This document shows positions 32,042 to 40,726 of a DNA stretch of 64,000 nt, one piece after another. The stretch comes from Actinokineospora diospyrosa (GTDB taxonomy: Bacteria; Actinomycetota; Actinomycetes; Mycobacteriales; Pseudonocardiaceae). The DNA lies in assembly GCF_024171925.1 (NCBI RefSeq), contig NZ_JAMTCO010000013.1, forward strand, positions 1 through 64,000, in the 5' to 3' direction. Numbering within the stretch: the first letter of the stretch is position 1; each line of letters starts with the position of its first letter. Made by a program: the position numbers and the translations under genes. The notes beneath the pieces were generated by a model. That model was not told the DNA's origin and did not search any database. It saw only the letters and a program-made list of their open reading frames with translations.

Positions 32042-32338
32042 TCAGGTTATGTGTTGGCAGCATGCGACCCTGCGCCTGTACGTGAAAGATCTGCTTGTTG
32101 GATGCGCAAACCGGCAGGTGATCGACTTCGACGGGCCCTGCGCGCATGGTGGGTTTTCTGCGATCGAGAAGACTGCCAAGAACAGTCCTGAAAGGACGAC
32201 CACGATGGCGGCGGCAAGCCAGGCTTGACCGGTTTCCTGAGAGTTCGCGCTGCACGTAGGTGGGCTGCTGTTCGGCCTTCGAAGCGCTTCAAGGTGCTGC
32301 GCTCCCCTTGACTCTGGTGAGCTTCGCGTCTCGGGCAC
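32042..32338 (-). CDS. Possible small membrane protein
   Basis: This open frame of 98 residues contains one convincing hydrophobic segment (WLAAAIVVVLSGLFLAVF, about residues 40-57) followed by a basic, Cys-containing tail. It lies upstream of the excisionase-like gene on the same strand, where actinomycete integrative elements often carry small membrane proteins. The start and even coding status are uncertain because overlapping frames are also open. I see nothing else in 31981-32538. Confidence 0.3.
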   Translation of the reverse strand: MPETRSSPESRGAQHLEALRRPNSSPPTCSANSQETGQAWLAAAIVVVLSGLFLAVFSIAENPPCAQGPSKSITCRFAHPTSRSFTYRRRVACCQHIT

Positions 32339-32538
32339 CGGCTGACCAGGACGCCAACGCGAGCGACTTCGGAGGTGGGCCGACTCAGGCTTTCGTTCGA
32401 TCTGGATGAGCCCGACCTGGAGGCCGACTATCGTGCTATGGCCGATTGTTCTTGATGGCCTGTGCGAAGTCCGGAGGTCGGTAGGGTCTGGGCCACCAGG
32501 CCGCCGCTACGATGTGTGACTCTAACGTCTGGAGACAC

Positions 32539-33288
32539 ATGGCCGACAACAGCGCGATCGAGTGGACTGAAGCAACCTGGAACCCGAGCACCGGGTGTGA
32601 TCAGGTGTCCAGCGGCTGCGACAACTGCTACGCCCTTGTGCTGGCGAAGCGGCTCAAGGCCATGGGGGCTGCCAAATACCAGGTGGACGGCGACCCACGC
32701 ACGTCTGGACCGGGTTTCGGCGTGGCCGTTCATCCTTCGGCGCTGGAGTTGCCGTATCAGTGGCGTAGGCCGCGGCTGGTGTTCGTGAACTCGATGTCCG
32801 ACCTGTTCCACGCGAAGGTGCCGATCAGCTTCGTTCGGCAGGTGTTCGAGGTCATTGCCGCTACACCCCAGCACACTTACCAGGTGCTCACTAAGCGGGC
32901 GACTCGTCTGCGGAGGTTCGCCGAGCGCCTCGATTGGCCGCCGAACCTGTGGATGGGCGTCTCCGTCGAGACCGAGCGCGAGCTTGGCCGCGTCGACGAT
33001 TTGCGTGCGGTCGGCGCCGCAGTGAGGTTCATCTCGGCCGAGCCGCTGCTCGGCCCGCTGCCAAGGCTTGACCTCACGGGCATCCACTGGCTGATCACCG
33101 GCGGAGAATCAGGGCCAGGTGCTCGGCCATGCGATCCCGACTGGGTACGGGACATCCGCGACACCTGCCTTTCCGCGGGCGTGCCGTTCTTCCATAAACA
33201 ATGGGGCGGTAGGCATGCCAAGGCTCGCGGCCGCGAGCTGGATGGTGTCATCCACGGGGGGATGCCTCTCGTCACGCAGCCTGCCTGA
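32539..33288 (+). CDS. DUF5131 / phage Gp37-Gp68 family three-Cys-motif protein
   Basis: This 249-residue protein has the family hallmark IEWTEATWNPSTGCDQVSSG near its start, with Cys20, Cys27 and Cys30 in a C-x6-C-x2-C arrangement followed by YA. Conserved words FVNSMSDLFH, QVLTKRA, WMGVSVE and ITGGESGPGARP follow. The family is radical-SAM-like in its Cys motif and fold hints, but its reaction is unknown to me. GGAGAC precedes the ATG at 32539. It converges with the tcmP gene with a gap of three bases, the pairing by which this cassette is recognised. It probably acts together with TcmP on a shared substrate. Confidence 0.88.
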   Translation: MADNSAIEWTEATWNPSTGCDQVSSGCDNCYALVLAKRLKAMGAAKYQVDGDPRTSGPGFGVAVHPSALELPYQWRRPRLVFVNSMSDLFHAKVPISFVRQVFEVIAATPQHTYQVLTKRATRLRRFAERLDWPPNLWMGVSVETERELGRVDDLRAVGAAVRFISAEPLLGPLPRLDLTGIHWLITGGESGPGARPCDPDWVRDIRDTCLSAGVPFFHKQWGGRHAKARGRELDGVIHGGMPLVTQPA

Positions 33289-33291
33289 CCA

Positions 33292-34386
33292 TCAGCCCTG
33301 TCGTAGGCGGACGAAGCTGGAGATGCGGATCGGCCCGTCCGTGGTTGTCTCGATCTTTCCGCTGGCGCGCAGGGGTTCCAGTGCTCGGATGACGTGTTGC
33401 TGGCGGAAGACCGTTTCGTGGAGGGCGAACTTTCGAAGGTCGTGGACGCGGATTCCTTTGGGCCCGGCTGCTTGGATACGGGGAAGCAGCAGGCGGCCGA
33501 GGGGAGCGACGAGCGGCTCGTCGACTTCGAAGAGGGTCTCGTGCTGCTCGTCGCGGGGGTCTCGGAAGCCGACCCCCTTTACAGGGTCGACGTCCCAGAG
33601 GGTGTCCTTCATCTTTTCGACACCTCTTTGGTGGTTGGTTCCGAATACGAGATACAGCACTTCGCCGCGGCGGTCGACAAGCTCGAAGTCGAGCAGATGC
33701 TTGAACCCGGCTGACCCGAGGGTCTCGCGGTAGCAGTTCAGCATGTGTTGACGCTTTGCTGGACCGTCGTCCAGGTGCGCGACTTCCCGCCACCGTTGGT
33801 CGCCGCCAAAGACGGCGTCTGCGGCTGGCCCCAGCTTGCTGACGAAACGGACGAAGCTCTGCGAGCCGAACGTCACGATGACCTCCGTTGCTACGTTGCT
33901 CGCCAGGCGTTGTAGCAGCTTGTAGTCAATCGGGGCGTTTCCCCAGGAGTCGAGCACTGCCAGGATCGGCTGCCCCCAAGCCTCAAGGTCGTCGAGGTTG
34001 GCCTCGAGCTGATCTATGCAGGTGCCCTTGACGTAACGAACACGCAGCTTCTCAGGAGCCCGAGGGCGCTCCGGGAACCGGCCCAAGATTTGCTCTTGGA
34101 GCATGGCGACGCAGCGCTGGTCGTCGTCGATGAAGAGGAACTTCACCACGGGCCTTGAGTTGGCCACCTTGTCGACCAATGCCTTGATCGCGATCACGGG
34201 AGATCCTGGTTCGCCATCCTTGTACACGCCGGGCCCGGCGAAGCCCTCAGCGTAGGTAGCCGAGGGGAACGCGTTGGCGCCACCGAGCAGGATGGGGAAC
34301 CAACGCTCCAGGTAGCGCCGGTAGATGTCGTGCTTGGCGGCAGTGTGCTCTGCGATCTGCCATGGAACCTCGCCATCGACTGGCAT
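33292..34386 (-). CDS. tcmP: Three-Cys-motif partner protein TcmP
   Basis: This 364-residue protein fits the TcmP family, the regular partner of three-Cys-motif (DUF5131) proteins in sporadic gene cassettes. Typical features are an N-terminal HTAAKHDIYRRYLERWFPIL, then YAEGFAGPGVY, FLFIDDDQRC and a winged C-terminal region. The middle of the protein has a Rossmann-like, methyltransferase-reminiscent pattern. GAGAGG precedes the ATG. Its third codon positions are less GC-rich than those of flanking genes, consistent with acquisition by transfer. Function is unknown. A role in nucleic acid modification or defence is only a guess. Confidence 0.85.
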   Translation of the reverse strand: MPVDGEVPWQIAEHTAAKHDIYRRYLERWFPILLGGANAFPSATYAEGFAGPGVYKDGEPGSPVIAIKALVDKVANSRPVVKFLFIDDDQRCVAMLQEQILGRFPERPRAPEKLRVRYVKGTCIDQLEANLDDLEAWGQPILAVLDSWGNAPIDYKLLQRLASNVATEVIVTFGSQSFVRFVSKLGPAADAVFGGDQRWREVAHLDDGPAKRQHMLNCYRETLGSAGFKHLLDFELVDRRGEVLYLVFGTNHQRGVEKMKDTLWDVDPVKGVGFRDPRDEQHETLFEVDEPLVAPLGRLLLPRIQAAGPKGIRVHDLRKFALHETVFRQQHVIRALEPLRASGKIETTTDGPIRISSFVRLRQG

Positions 34387-34810
34387 GGACGCGCCTCTCT
34401 TCGCCGCACTGGTCGAACCACACGATATCTGTGTGCGCCATCTGATGTGGTGCTGTCGTGAGGGTCAGTCCGGGGCGGCAGGGCACAACTGGTCCGTATG
34501 GGTGATATTGCTGACGGGTGGTCATAGTTCGGGGGTCTTGCTATAGCGGTTCGTTAGCTCGAAGGTCTAAAAATCGACCTATCTATACTCGCCGCCATCA
34601 ACGACTACTTCGCTACCGCCGCTTGACCCGGAAGGGATGAGCACGTATTCGGCCCAGTCGCGTAGGGGAGCGCAGTGCAGGACTGGAGTAGGTTTTTGCG
34701 CGAAGTTGACGTAATAGTTTGACACGCTCTCACTGGGACGTTCGGCGTCGGCTGTGCTACTGGTTGAGATGAGCCAGTCACCTCGAGGTGCCTCTTCTGA
34801 TGGCTACAAG
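34387..34810. other. Intergenic region right of the TcmP cassette
   Basis: This region is conspicuously richer in A and T than the rest of the window, for example around 34560-34600 (CTAAAAATCGACCTATCTAT). I see no gene, tRNA or flanking direct repeat in it. It probably marks the right border of the acquired segment. Confidence 0.4.
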
Positions 34811-36049
34811 TTACTCGTCCAAGAAAGCGGATAGACCCGACGGTCTGCCGCGGTCGAAGGTGGCGTTGCGGAAGTCCGCGGTGGTGAAAGTGGTGTCTTC
34901 GAAGTCTGCGTTCGTGGTGAAAGTCGTCGCGGTGAAGTCGGCTGTGGTGAAGGTGGCGGAGCGGAAGTCGGCGTAGCCGGTGAAGGTTGCGGCGGCGAAG
35001 GTGGCTTCGGTGAAGGTTGCTCGTTCGAAGTCGACGCCGTCGGTGAAGGTGGTGGAGCCGAAGTTGGCGGGGGCGGTGAAGTGTGCCGCTTCGAAGTTGG
35101 CGCCGTCGGTGAAGGTGGACCATTCGAAGTCGGCGGTGGTGAAGGTGGTGGACTCGAAGTTGGCGTGGTCGGTGAAGGTGGCCCACTCGAAGTCGGCGTC
35201 GCGGTGGAAGGTGGCTGAGCCGAAGGTGACGCCGCCGGTGAAGGTGGTGCCGCTGAGGTCGGCGGGGCCGGTGAACGTTGCGGCGGAGAAGTCGGCGTAG
35301 CCGGTGAAGGTCGCGGACTTGAAGATCACCGAGCGGGCCGCGCACCGGTGCAGGCTGAAGCCGGTGAGGGTCGCGGCGGTGAGGTCCAGGTCGATGCCGC
35401 GCCAGAAGCCGGGGGTGTCGGGGCACAGGTGCGCGGTGAGCAGCCGTTGTGCGGTCAGCCGGAACTCGCGTTCCTGCAGTCGCTCCCTATAGGTCGCCGC
35501 CGTCATGCCCTCCGGCAGGTCGTCCTCGTCGGACAGGTCGGCGGGCATCCGCAGGCAGGCGCACAGCACGTTGATGATCGTCTGCCGCTGCCCGGGGTTG
35601 TCCTGCGCCAACCGCTCCAGCGCGTAGAGGCCGCCGAGCCGCACCGGGGCCTGCGCGGAGCCCAGCAGTTCGACCGCCTTGGTGTACAGGTCGGTGATCC
35701 GCCGCGCCGCCGCGTCCTCCCTGGTGTCCGCGGCGACCCGCTCCTGCAGCGCGAACGCCTGCGCGGCCGCCGCCTGCTCGCGGTCGCGCTGCCGCAGCGC
35801 GATCTCGGTGCTGCGCTGCCTGCGCGCGGCCAGCAGCAGCGCCGCCGCGCCCCCGGTGCCGACCACGATCGAGCCCGCCGTGCGGATGGCGTCCAGCCGG
35901 ATCCGGTTCACCTCGGTGTCGCGGCCCGCGTTCCCGAGCACCAGCCACGTCGTCACCCCGGCGCCGACGCCGAGGATCAGCGCCGCCCACACCAGGATCG
36001 ACTTCACCGACAGGACCGTGTAGCTATCCGCTTCCGGGGTCGTCACCAC
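34811..36049 (-). CDS. Membrane-anchored pentapeptide-repeat protein
   Basis: This protein of about 412 residues begins with two hydrophobic segments (about 14-35 and 55-75) and a coiled, Arg/Gln/Ala-rich linker. A helical domain follows with YTKAVELLGSAQAPVRLGGLYALERLAQDN. From about residue 230 to the end come pentapeptide repeats of the form A(D/N)F-x-x, such as TFTGYADFSAATFTGPADL, which fold as a right-handed beta-helix. This composition recurs in actinobacterial pentapeptide proteins of unknown role. The GTG at 36049 is used. The frame is open further upstream into the frameshifted gene before it, which could produce a fusion. Confidence 0.85.
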   Translation of the reverse strand: MVTTPEADSYTVLSVKSILVWAALILGVGAGVTTWLVLGNAGRDTEVNRIRLDAIRTAGSIVVGTGGAAALLLAARRQRSTEIALRQRDREQAAAAQAFALQERVAADTREDAAARRITDLYTKAVELLGSAQAPVRLGGLYALERLAQDNPGQRQTIINVLCACLRMPADLSDEDDLPEGMTAATYRERLQEREFRLTAQRLLTAHLCPDTPGFWRGIDLDLTAATLTGFSLHRCAARSVIFKSATFTGYADFSAATFTGPADLSGTTFTGGVTFGSATFHRDADFEWATFTDHANFESTTFTTADFEWSTFTDGANFEAAHFTAPANFGSTTFTDGVDFERATFTEATFAAATFTGYADFRSATFTTADFTATTFTTNADFEDTTFTTADFRNATFDRGRPSGLSAFLDE

Positions 36050-36069
36050 CCCAGGGTGCCGCCGGTCCG

Positions 36070-37042
36070 CTACCCGAGCGACTCCACCGCCAGCCGCGGC
36101 GACAACGCGCGCAGGAAGTCGGCGGCGTCGAAGATCCGCCCCGGCGCGGCCACCCCGGTCGCCCTCGTCCGCCCGGACAGGATCCGCTCGACCGCCTCCA
36201 CCGCGAGCGGCGCGGATGTCCCGGCCGGTCGCAACGATGCGCCGGGAGGCGCCGCCGGTGCGCACCAGGACGTCGACGAGGAACGTCTGGTCGGACCGGT
36301 CCCGCTCGGTGACCCCGCCGGACAGGCCCCTGGCCGCCTCGACAGCCATGTATGTGCGGACCTCGGGAACCGCCACGTGGCTGGGGATGGTGACGACATC
36401 GGCCATGGTGAACTCACCGATGACCTGCCGGGTCCCCATCGGCTCCGGGAAGGGCCAATCCAGTGTCGACACGGCGTCGTCGTGGTACTCGAGCCTGCCG
36501 TTGGCAAACCGGACCCGCCGCCCGTTCCGCCGCGCACTGGAGACCGCCCCGGCCGCAACGGTGCCCTCGGTGGGGTGCCAATTGCTCAACCCGTACGCGA
36601 CGCGCACCTCGTCCGCGCTCGTCCGGTCACCCAGCGCCGCGGTGACCAGCAGGTCACCGAGCCCGCCGAAGAACGCCATCGCGGGCACGACCACCGCATC
36701 CGTGCCCGCGAACCGCGCGAACGTGTCGGCGTTGGCCTCGATCTCGGCCGCCACGTCCACGTACGGGATGCCCGCGCGCCCGGCCGCCTCGATGACCGGC
36801 GCCGAGGTCACGGCGAACGGCCCGGCGCAGTTGATCACGGCGGCGACACCGCGCAACGCCCGGTCGAGGGCCGCCGGATCGTCAACCGGGGCCTGCCGGG
36901 TGTCCAACCCGGGGTGCGCGGCGACCAACTTGTCCGCGTCGCGACCGGCCGGGATCGGCTTGAAGCCGCGTTCACGCAGCTCAGCGACCACGAACCGGCC
37001 CGTGTGCCCGTACCCGCCGTACACCGCGACCCGCTCACCCAT
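36070..37042 (-). pseudogene. Saccharopine-dehydrogenase-like reductase, frameshifted
   Basis: The N-terminal frame (start ATG 37042, with GGGAGAG before it) reads as an NAD(P)-binding reductase with GGYGHTGRFVVAELRERGF, VINCAGPF and YVDVAAEIEA. It resembles trans-acting enoyl reductase or saccharopine dehydrogenase proteins. At about 36215-36222 the frame is lost. The expected C-terminus (SAPLAVEAVERILSGRTRAT to LAVESLG) continues in the next frame and stops at 36070. The original frame instead runs into the pentapeptide gene. Comparison with the family pattern suggests a deletion of about 11 bases after RDI. It is either a decayed gene or a sequencing error. It is divergent from the GlxA-type regulator. 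Confidence 0.75.
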
Positions 37043-37142
37043 CGACTCTCCCACCCGCGCCGGAACCACTGCCCCGACAGCGTGCGGGGGAGCGCTCGCC
37101 GCCACCAGTGTCCGGAACGCCATCATGCGTACACTTTCGGAC

Positions 37143-38075
37143 ATGCCCACCGTCGCCCTGGCCGCCACCGACGGCATGCTGCACTTCGAGCTGGCCCTGG
37201 CGCACGAGGTGTTCGCCGCCGATCTGACGAGCACCGTTGCGAACTGGTACGACCTCGTCGTCTGCGGTGCTGGCCCGGTCCGCCTCGGCCGCTTCGAACT
37301 GCGCCCCGACCACGGCCTCGACCAGCTCGTGCACGCCGACACCGTGATCGTTCCCGGCTGGTCGGACGTGGCTGTCACCCCGCCCGCCGACCTGGTCGAC
37401 GCGGTGCGCGCCGCGCACGAGGCGGGCGCCCGGGTCGCCTCGCTGTGCACCGGTGCGTTCGTGCTGGCCGCGGCGGGCCTGTTGGACGGTCGGCGCGCAA
37501 CGACGCACTGGGCGCACACCGACGAGCTGGCCGCCCGCTTCCCGCTGGTGGAGGTCACTCCCGACGTGCTCTACGTCGACAACGGCAGCGTGCTCACCTC
37601 CGCTGGCAAGGCCGCCGCCATGGACCTCTGCCTGCACCTGGTCCGCACCGACCACGGCGCCGCGGTCGCCAACACGATCGCCCGCAGGCTGGTCGTCCCA
37701 CCGCACCGCGCGGGCGGCCAAGCCCAGTTCGTCACCACCCCGGTGCCCGTCCAGGACGCCCCGCTCACCGCGCTCCTGCCGTGGGTGGCGCAACGCCTGG
37801 ACCAGCCGCTCACCGTGGCCGACCTCGCCAAGCAGGCCAACATGAGCTCCCGCACGCTCGGCAGGCACTTCCAGGTGTCGATCGGCAGCACACCGTTGCA
37901 ATGGCTGCTCACCCAGCGCATCCGACGCGCCCAGGAACTGCTCGAAAGCACCGACGACAGCATCGAGGCAGTCGCCGCAGCAACCGGCATGGGTACCGCG
38001 ACAACGTTGCGACGCCACTTCCACCGCAGCATCGGTGTGCCACCGGACACCTACCGGCGCACATTCCGCGGCTAG
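37143..38075 (+). CDS. GlxA/FtrA-type AraC-family transcriptional regulator
   Basis: This 310-residue protein fuses a DJ-1/PfpI-like domain (about 1-180, with the nucleophile-elbow-like SLCTGAFVLA) to a C-terminal AraC helix-turn-helix pair (about 205-305, with LAKQANMSSRTLGRHFQ and AAATGMGTATTLRRHFHR). Such regulators sense unknown small ligands and usually act on neighbours. The start is ATG 37143, with an alternative ATG at 37125. It is divergent from the frameshifted reductase gene, a likely original target, with about 100 bases between starts. Confidence 0.9.
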   Translation: MPTVALAATDGMLHFELALAHEVFAADLTSTVANWYDLVVCGAGPVRLGRFELRPDHGLDQLVHADTVIVPGWSDVAVTPPADLVDAVRAAHEAGARVASLCTGAFVLAAAGLLDGRRATTHWAHTDELAARFPLVEVTPDVLYVDNGSVLTSAGKAAAMDLCLHLVRTDHGAAVANTIARRLVVPPHRAGGQAQFVTTPVPVQDAPLTALLPWVAQRLDQPLTVADLAKQANMSSRTLGRHFQVSIGSTPLQWLLTQRIRRAQELLESTDDSIEAVAAATGMGTATTLRRHFHRSIGVPPDTYRRTFRG

Positions 38076-38119
38076 CGCGCCGCACCTCTCCCGTAGAGCA
38101 TCGTTGCCGCAGAGCGCCG

Positions 38120-39208
38120 CTACCGCAGAGCGGTGAGGAACTCGACGAGCGCGCGGTAGTACGGCTCGACCGTCGTGAGGTTGGCGTACTCGTCGGGACC
38201 GTGCTGGCCCTCGCCGCCGATCCCGAAGATCACCGCGTCGATGCCGTGCTGGTGGTAGAAGCGCGAGTCGGCGGCGCCGTGCTTGCGCAGCAGGTCCCCG
38301 GAGTAGCCCTGGGCGTTCGCCGCACGCCGCAACGCCGCCACGTCCGGGCCGTCCTCGTCGGCACGGTGCGGCGGCTCGACCCGGTCGACCTCAACAATGA
38401 CATCGGCCGGGCACAGCGACGCAATGTGTGTGGCCACCTCATCCGCCGTGCGACCCGCGAAGTCCCGGTCCTCGGCCGTGTAGCGGATGTCCAGCCACGC
38501 CGTCGCGTCCGCGGGCACCTGGTTCACCGCCGTACCGCCCGTCTCGACCCGGGCCACGTTCACCGTCGTGCGCCACACCTCCTCAGTCGCCACCGGGTAC
38601 ACCGCCAGCACCCCGTCGATCGCGCGCATCACCTTGAGGACCGCGTTGTCGCCCAACCACTGGTAAGCGCTGTGCGCGGCCCGCCCACTCGCCCGCAGCC
38701 GGGCCGTGAGCAGCCCCTTCGACTCGACCACCAGCCGCAGCCCGCTGTACTCGCCGATCACCACGAAGTCCGCCGACACCCCTTGTCGCAGCTGGAACGC
38801 CGTGCCGTCGTACCCGCCGATCTCCTCGTCTGTAACCAACTGCAGGCCGACCGGCGCGGTCACCGGCGCGTCCCGGAACGCCATCGCCTGCACCAGCGCC
38901 GAGAGCTTCATGTCCTGCGCGCCGCGGGCGAACAACCGGTCACCGTCGCGCCGCGGCCGGAACTGCTCCGGGGTGCCGGGCACGACGTCGAGGTGCCCGT
39001 TGAGGATCACCCGGAACCGCGGCCGCCGCGCGCCCCGGTACACCAGAGCACTGGGTTTCCCGTTGGACTCGAACCGCTCCACCGTGAACCCCGGCCCGAC
39101 CACGCCCAGCGCGAACTCCAGTGCCCGCTCCAGTTCCGCACCCCGATCCGCCGTGGACGGGATGGCCAACAATTCCTCCGCCAATGCCAGGAACTCCGTC
39201 ATGTCCAT
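38120..39208 (-). CDS. M20-family metallopeptidase (ArgE/DapE-like)
   Basis: This 362-residue zinc hydrolase shows the M20 landmarks: NGHLDVVPG (metal-binding His and catalytic Asp), GAQDMKLSALV, VTDEEIGGYDGT (general-base Glu) and a dimerisation domain starting at about 165 with KGLLTARLRASGRAAHS. It probably deacylates an amino acid derivative or cuts a small peptide. The start is ATG 39208 or ATG 39202. A 13-base palindrome, GTCCACTGTGGAC, at 39258-39270 lies in its promoter region and might be an operator, although the same word recurs by chance elsewhere. Confidence 0.87.
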   Translation of the reverse strand: MDMTEFLALAEELLAIPSTADRGAELERALEFALGVVGPGFTVERFESNGKPSALVYRGARRPRFRVILNGHLDVVPGTPEQFRPRRDGDRLFARGAQDMKLSALVQAMAFRDAPVTAPVGLQLVTDEEIGGYDGTAFQLRQGVSADFVVIGEYSGLRLVVESKGLLTARLRASGRAAHSAYQWLGDNAVLKVMRAIDGVLAVYPVATEEVWRTTVNVARVETGGTAVNQVPADATAWLDIRYTAEDRDFAGRTADEVATHIASLCPADVIVEVDRVEPPHRADEDGPDVAALRRAANAQGYSGDLLRKHGAADSRFYHQHGIDAVIFGIGGEGQHGPDEYANLTTVEPYYRALVEFLTALR

Positions 39209-39334
39209 CCCCGCATCCTGCCCGGTCGGCGCCCGAGCGCGGTCACAAGTCCACAATGTCCACTGTGGACGATGAGACTCGTTCGGGGACGACCGTCACC
39301 TGACGGGGGGATCGTCGGCGCCGGGTGCCCGCCC

Positions 39335-39502
39335 CTAGGCTCTGTCCGGCAGGTCAGGCACGCGCTATCCGCGCCCGCGCGGCCCCTGGCCGCACGGGCG
39401 GAAAGCCCAAGTACAACCCGGTACGTGCGGCTTCCCGCCCGCGCACCCAGCGACCACGCGGATCACCGATCCCACGCACCAGACCTACCGGACAGCGCCT
39501 AG
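39335..39502. mobile_element. MITE-like palindromic element, 168 bp
   Basis: Terminal inverted repeats of 21 bases (39335-39355 and 39482-39502) match at 19 positions and carry the core CTGTCCGG. Each end begins or ends with CTAG, the target typical of the IS427 group of IS5-like elements. The interior folds further (CGGGCGGAAAGCC with GGCTTCCCGCCCG) and has no transposase. It sits 30 bases before the TTG start of the Vgb-like gene, so it may supply or disturb its promoter. Assignment to an IS5 relative is inference from end sequence and target. Confidence 0.65.
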
Positions 39503-39532
39503 CATCCCGACGGTCGATCACGGGAGGCATCG

Positions 39533-40672
39533 TTGCACCGCACACGACCCATCAAGCGCTACGTTGCCGCGGCGCTCATCTTGGCCGCGCTGCTCACCCC
39601 GGTCCCCGCGTCCGCGGCGTCCCCGATCACCGAGTACGGACCCGTGCCGTCCTCGATCCCGCTCGGCGGCGTGTGCGAGGTCGAGTTCGACCACACCGGC
39701 GCCCTCTGGATCGAGCAGTACCTGAGCAGCCAGGTCGCCCGGTTCGACCCGGCGACCGGCGCGTTCACCAACTTCAGCACCCCCATGCCGCTGTCGGTGC
39801 CCGGCGGGATGGACCTCGACCTGGCTGGTGACCTGTGGATGCCGCAGGTCACCGGCAACAGCCTGCTGCGCGTCGACACCGCCACCGGCGCCATGACCGA
39901 GGTGCCGCTGCCCTGGGCGGGCGCGTTCACCCTCCAGCCGCTGGGCATCCCGCTGCACAGCGGCCTCGGCCTGGCCAACGACATCGCGCTCGGGCCCGAC
40001 GGCGCCCTGTGGTTCACCCTCGGCGGGCTCAACTCGATCGGCCGCTACGACCCGGCCACCGGCGCGTGGAGCAAGTTCCGGGTACCGGGGGAGGTCCTCG
40101 GACAGCTGGGCGCCCTCTTCGGCATCATCAAACCCGGCCCCGGTCGCACCGTTGTCTTCGACCTGCCGCAGCTGAACAAAGTTGCGACCCTCGACGTCGA
40201 CACGCACCGGTTCACCCAGTACCCGATGCCCACCCCGCTGTCGTTCCCGGTCGGCGTGCGCACCGCCGCCGACGGCACCATCTGGGTCGCCGAGGCGCTC
40301 GGCATGAAGATCGCCCGGATCAACCCCGCCACCGGCCACATCACCGAGTACCCGCTGCTCGGCGTCAACGGCCTGCTCACCAGCATCCTCAACGGCCTGG
40401 GCATCGGCAGCGTCGGCAACCCGCTGCCCACGCCCGGCCCGATCGCCGAGGGCAGCGACGGCGCCATCTACTTCGCGGTGAGCTTCCCGGTGCCGATCGG
40501 CCTCGGCAACCAGATCGCCCGCTTCGACCCGGTCACCCGCGAGGTCCGGATGTGGAGCACCCCGTCGTCGGCGTCCTCCCCGTGCGACATCAACGTCCAC
40601 CAGCCCGGCGCCGTGTGGTTCGGCCTGCTGACCAGCAACAAGATCGGCAAGCTCGACCTCGGCGCGCTCTGA
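39533..40672 (+). CDS. Secreted virginiamycin-B-lyase-like beta-propeller protein
   Basis: This 379-residue protein has a signal peptide (about 1-29, ending VPASAAS) and a propeller of Vgb/SMP-30-like blades with recurring G-A-L-W, RFDPATGA and ITEYP words. Vgb linearises streptogramin B antibiotics, but many secreted homologues have unknown roles, so resistance is not claimed. The TTG start at 39533 has GGAGG 5-6 bases upstream. The MITE-like element ends 30 bases before the start. It lies 54 bases upstream of the nuclease-helicase gene, on the same strand. Confidence 0.8.
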   Translation: MHRTRPIKRYVAAALILAALLTPVPASAASPITEYGPVPSSIPLGGVCEVEFDHTGALWIEQYLSSQVARFDPATGAFTNFSTPMPLSVPGGMDLDLAGDLWMPQVTGNSLLRVDTATGAMTEVPLPWAGAFTLQPLGIPLHSGLGLANDIALGPDGALWFTLGGLNSIGRYDPATGAWSKFRVPGEVLGQLGALFGIIKPGPGRTVVFDLPQLNKVATLDVDTHRFTQYPMPTPLSFPVGVRTAADGTIWVAEALGMKIARINPATGHITEYPLLGVNGLLTSILNGLGIGSVGNPLPTPGPIAEGSDGAIYFAVSFPVPIGLGNQIARFDPVTREVRMWSTPSSASSPCDINVHQPGAVWFGLLTSNKIGKLDLGAL

Positions 40673-40726
40673 GCCCGGCGTGTCGGTCCGGGGCGCGCGC
40701 GGCGCCCGGTGGGACACTCGCTCGCG

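Noticed and set aside
31473..32538. tRNA-linked attachment site for the island
   Set aside because: I found no tRNA-like sequence or flanking direct repeat, and no integrase gene is present.
35348..39502. A 1384-codon open frame on the plus strand
   Set aside because: It runs antisense to a pentapeptide gene, a reductase and a peptidase gene, and across a convincing regulator in another frame. Its translation is low-complexity and shows no family features. It is a composition artefact.
39533..40672. Streptogramin B resistance gene
   Set aside because: The propeller resembles Vgb, but it is secreted and many such homologues are not lyases. No streptogramin genes are nearby.
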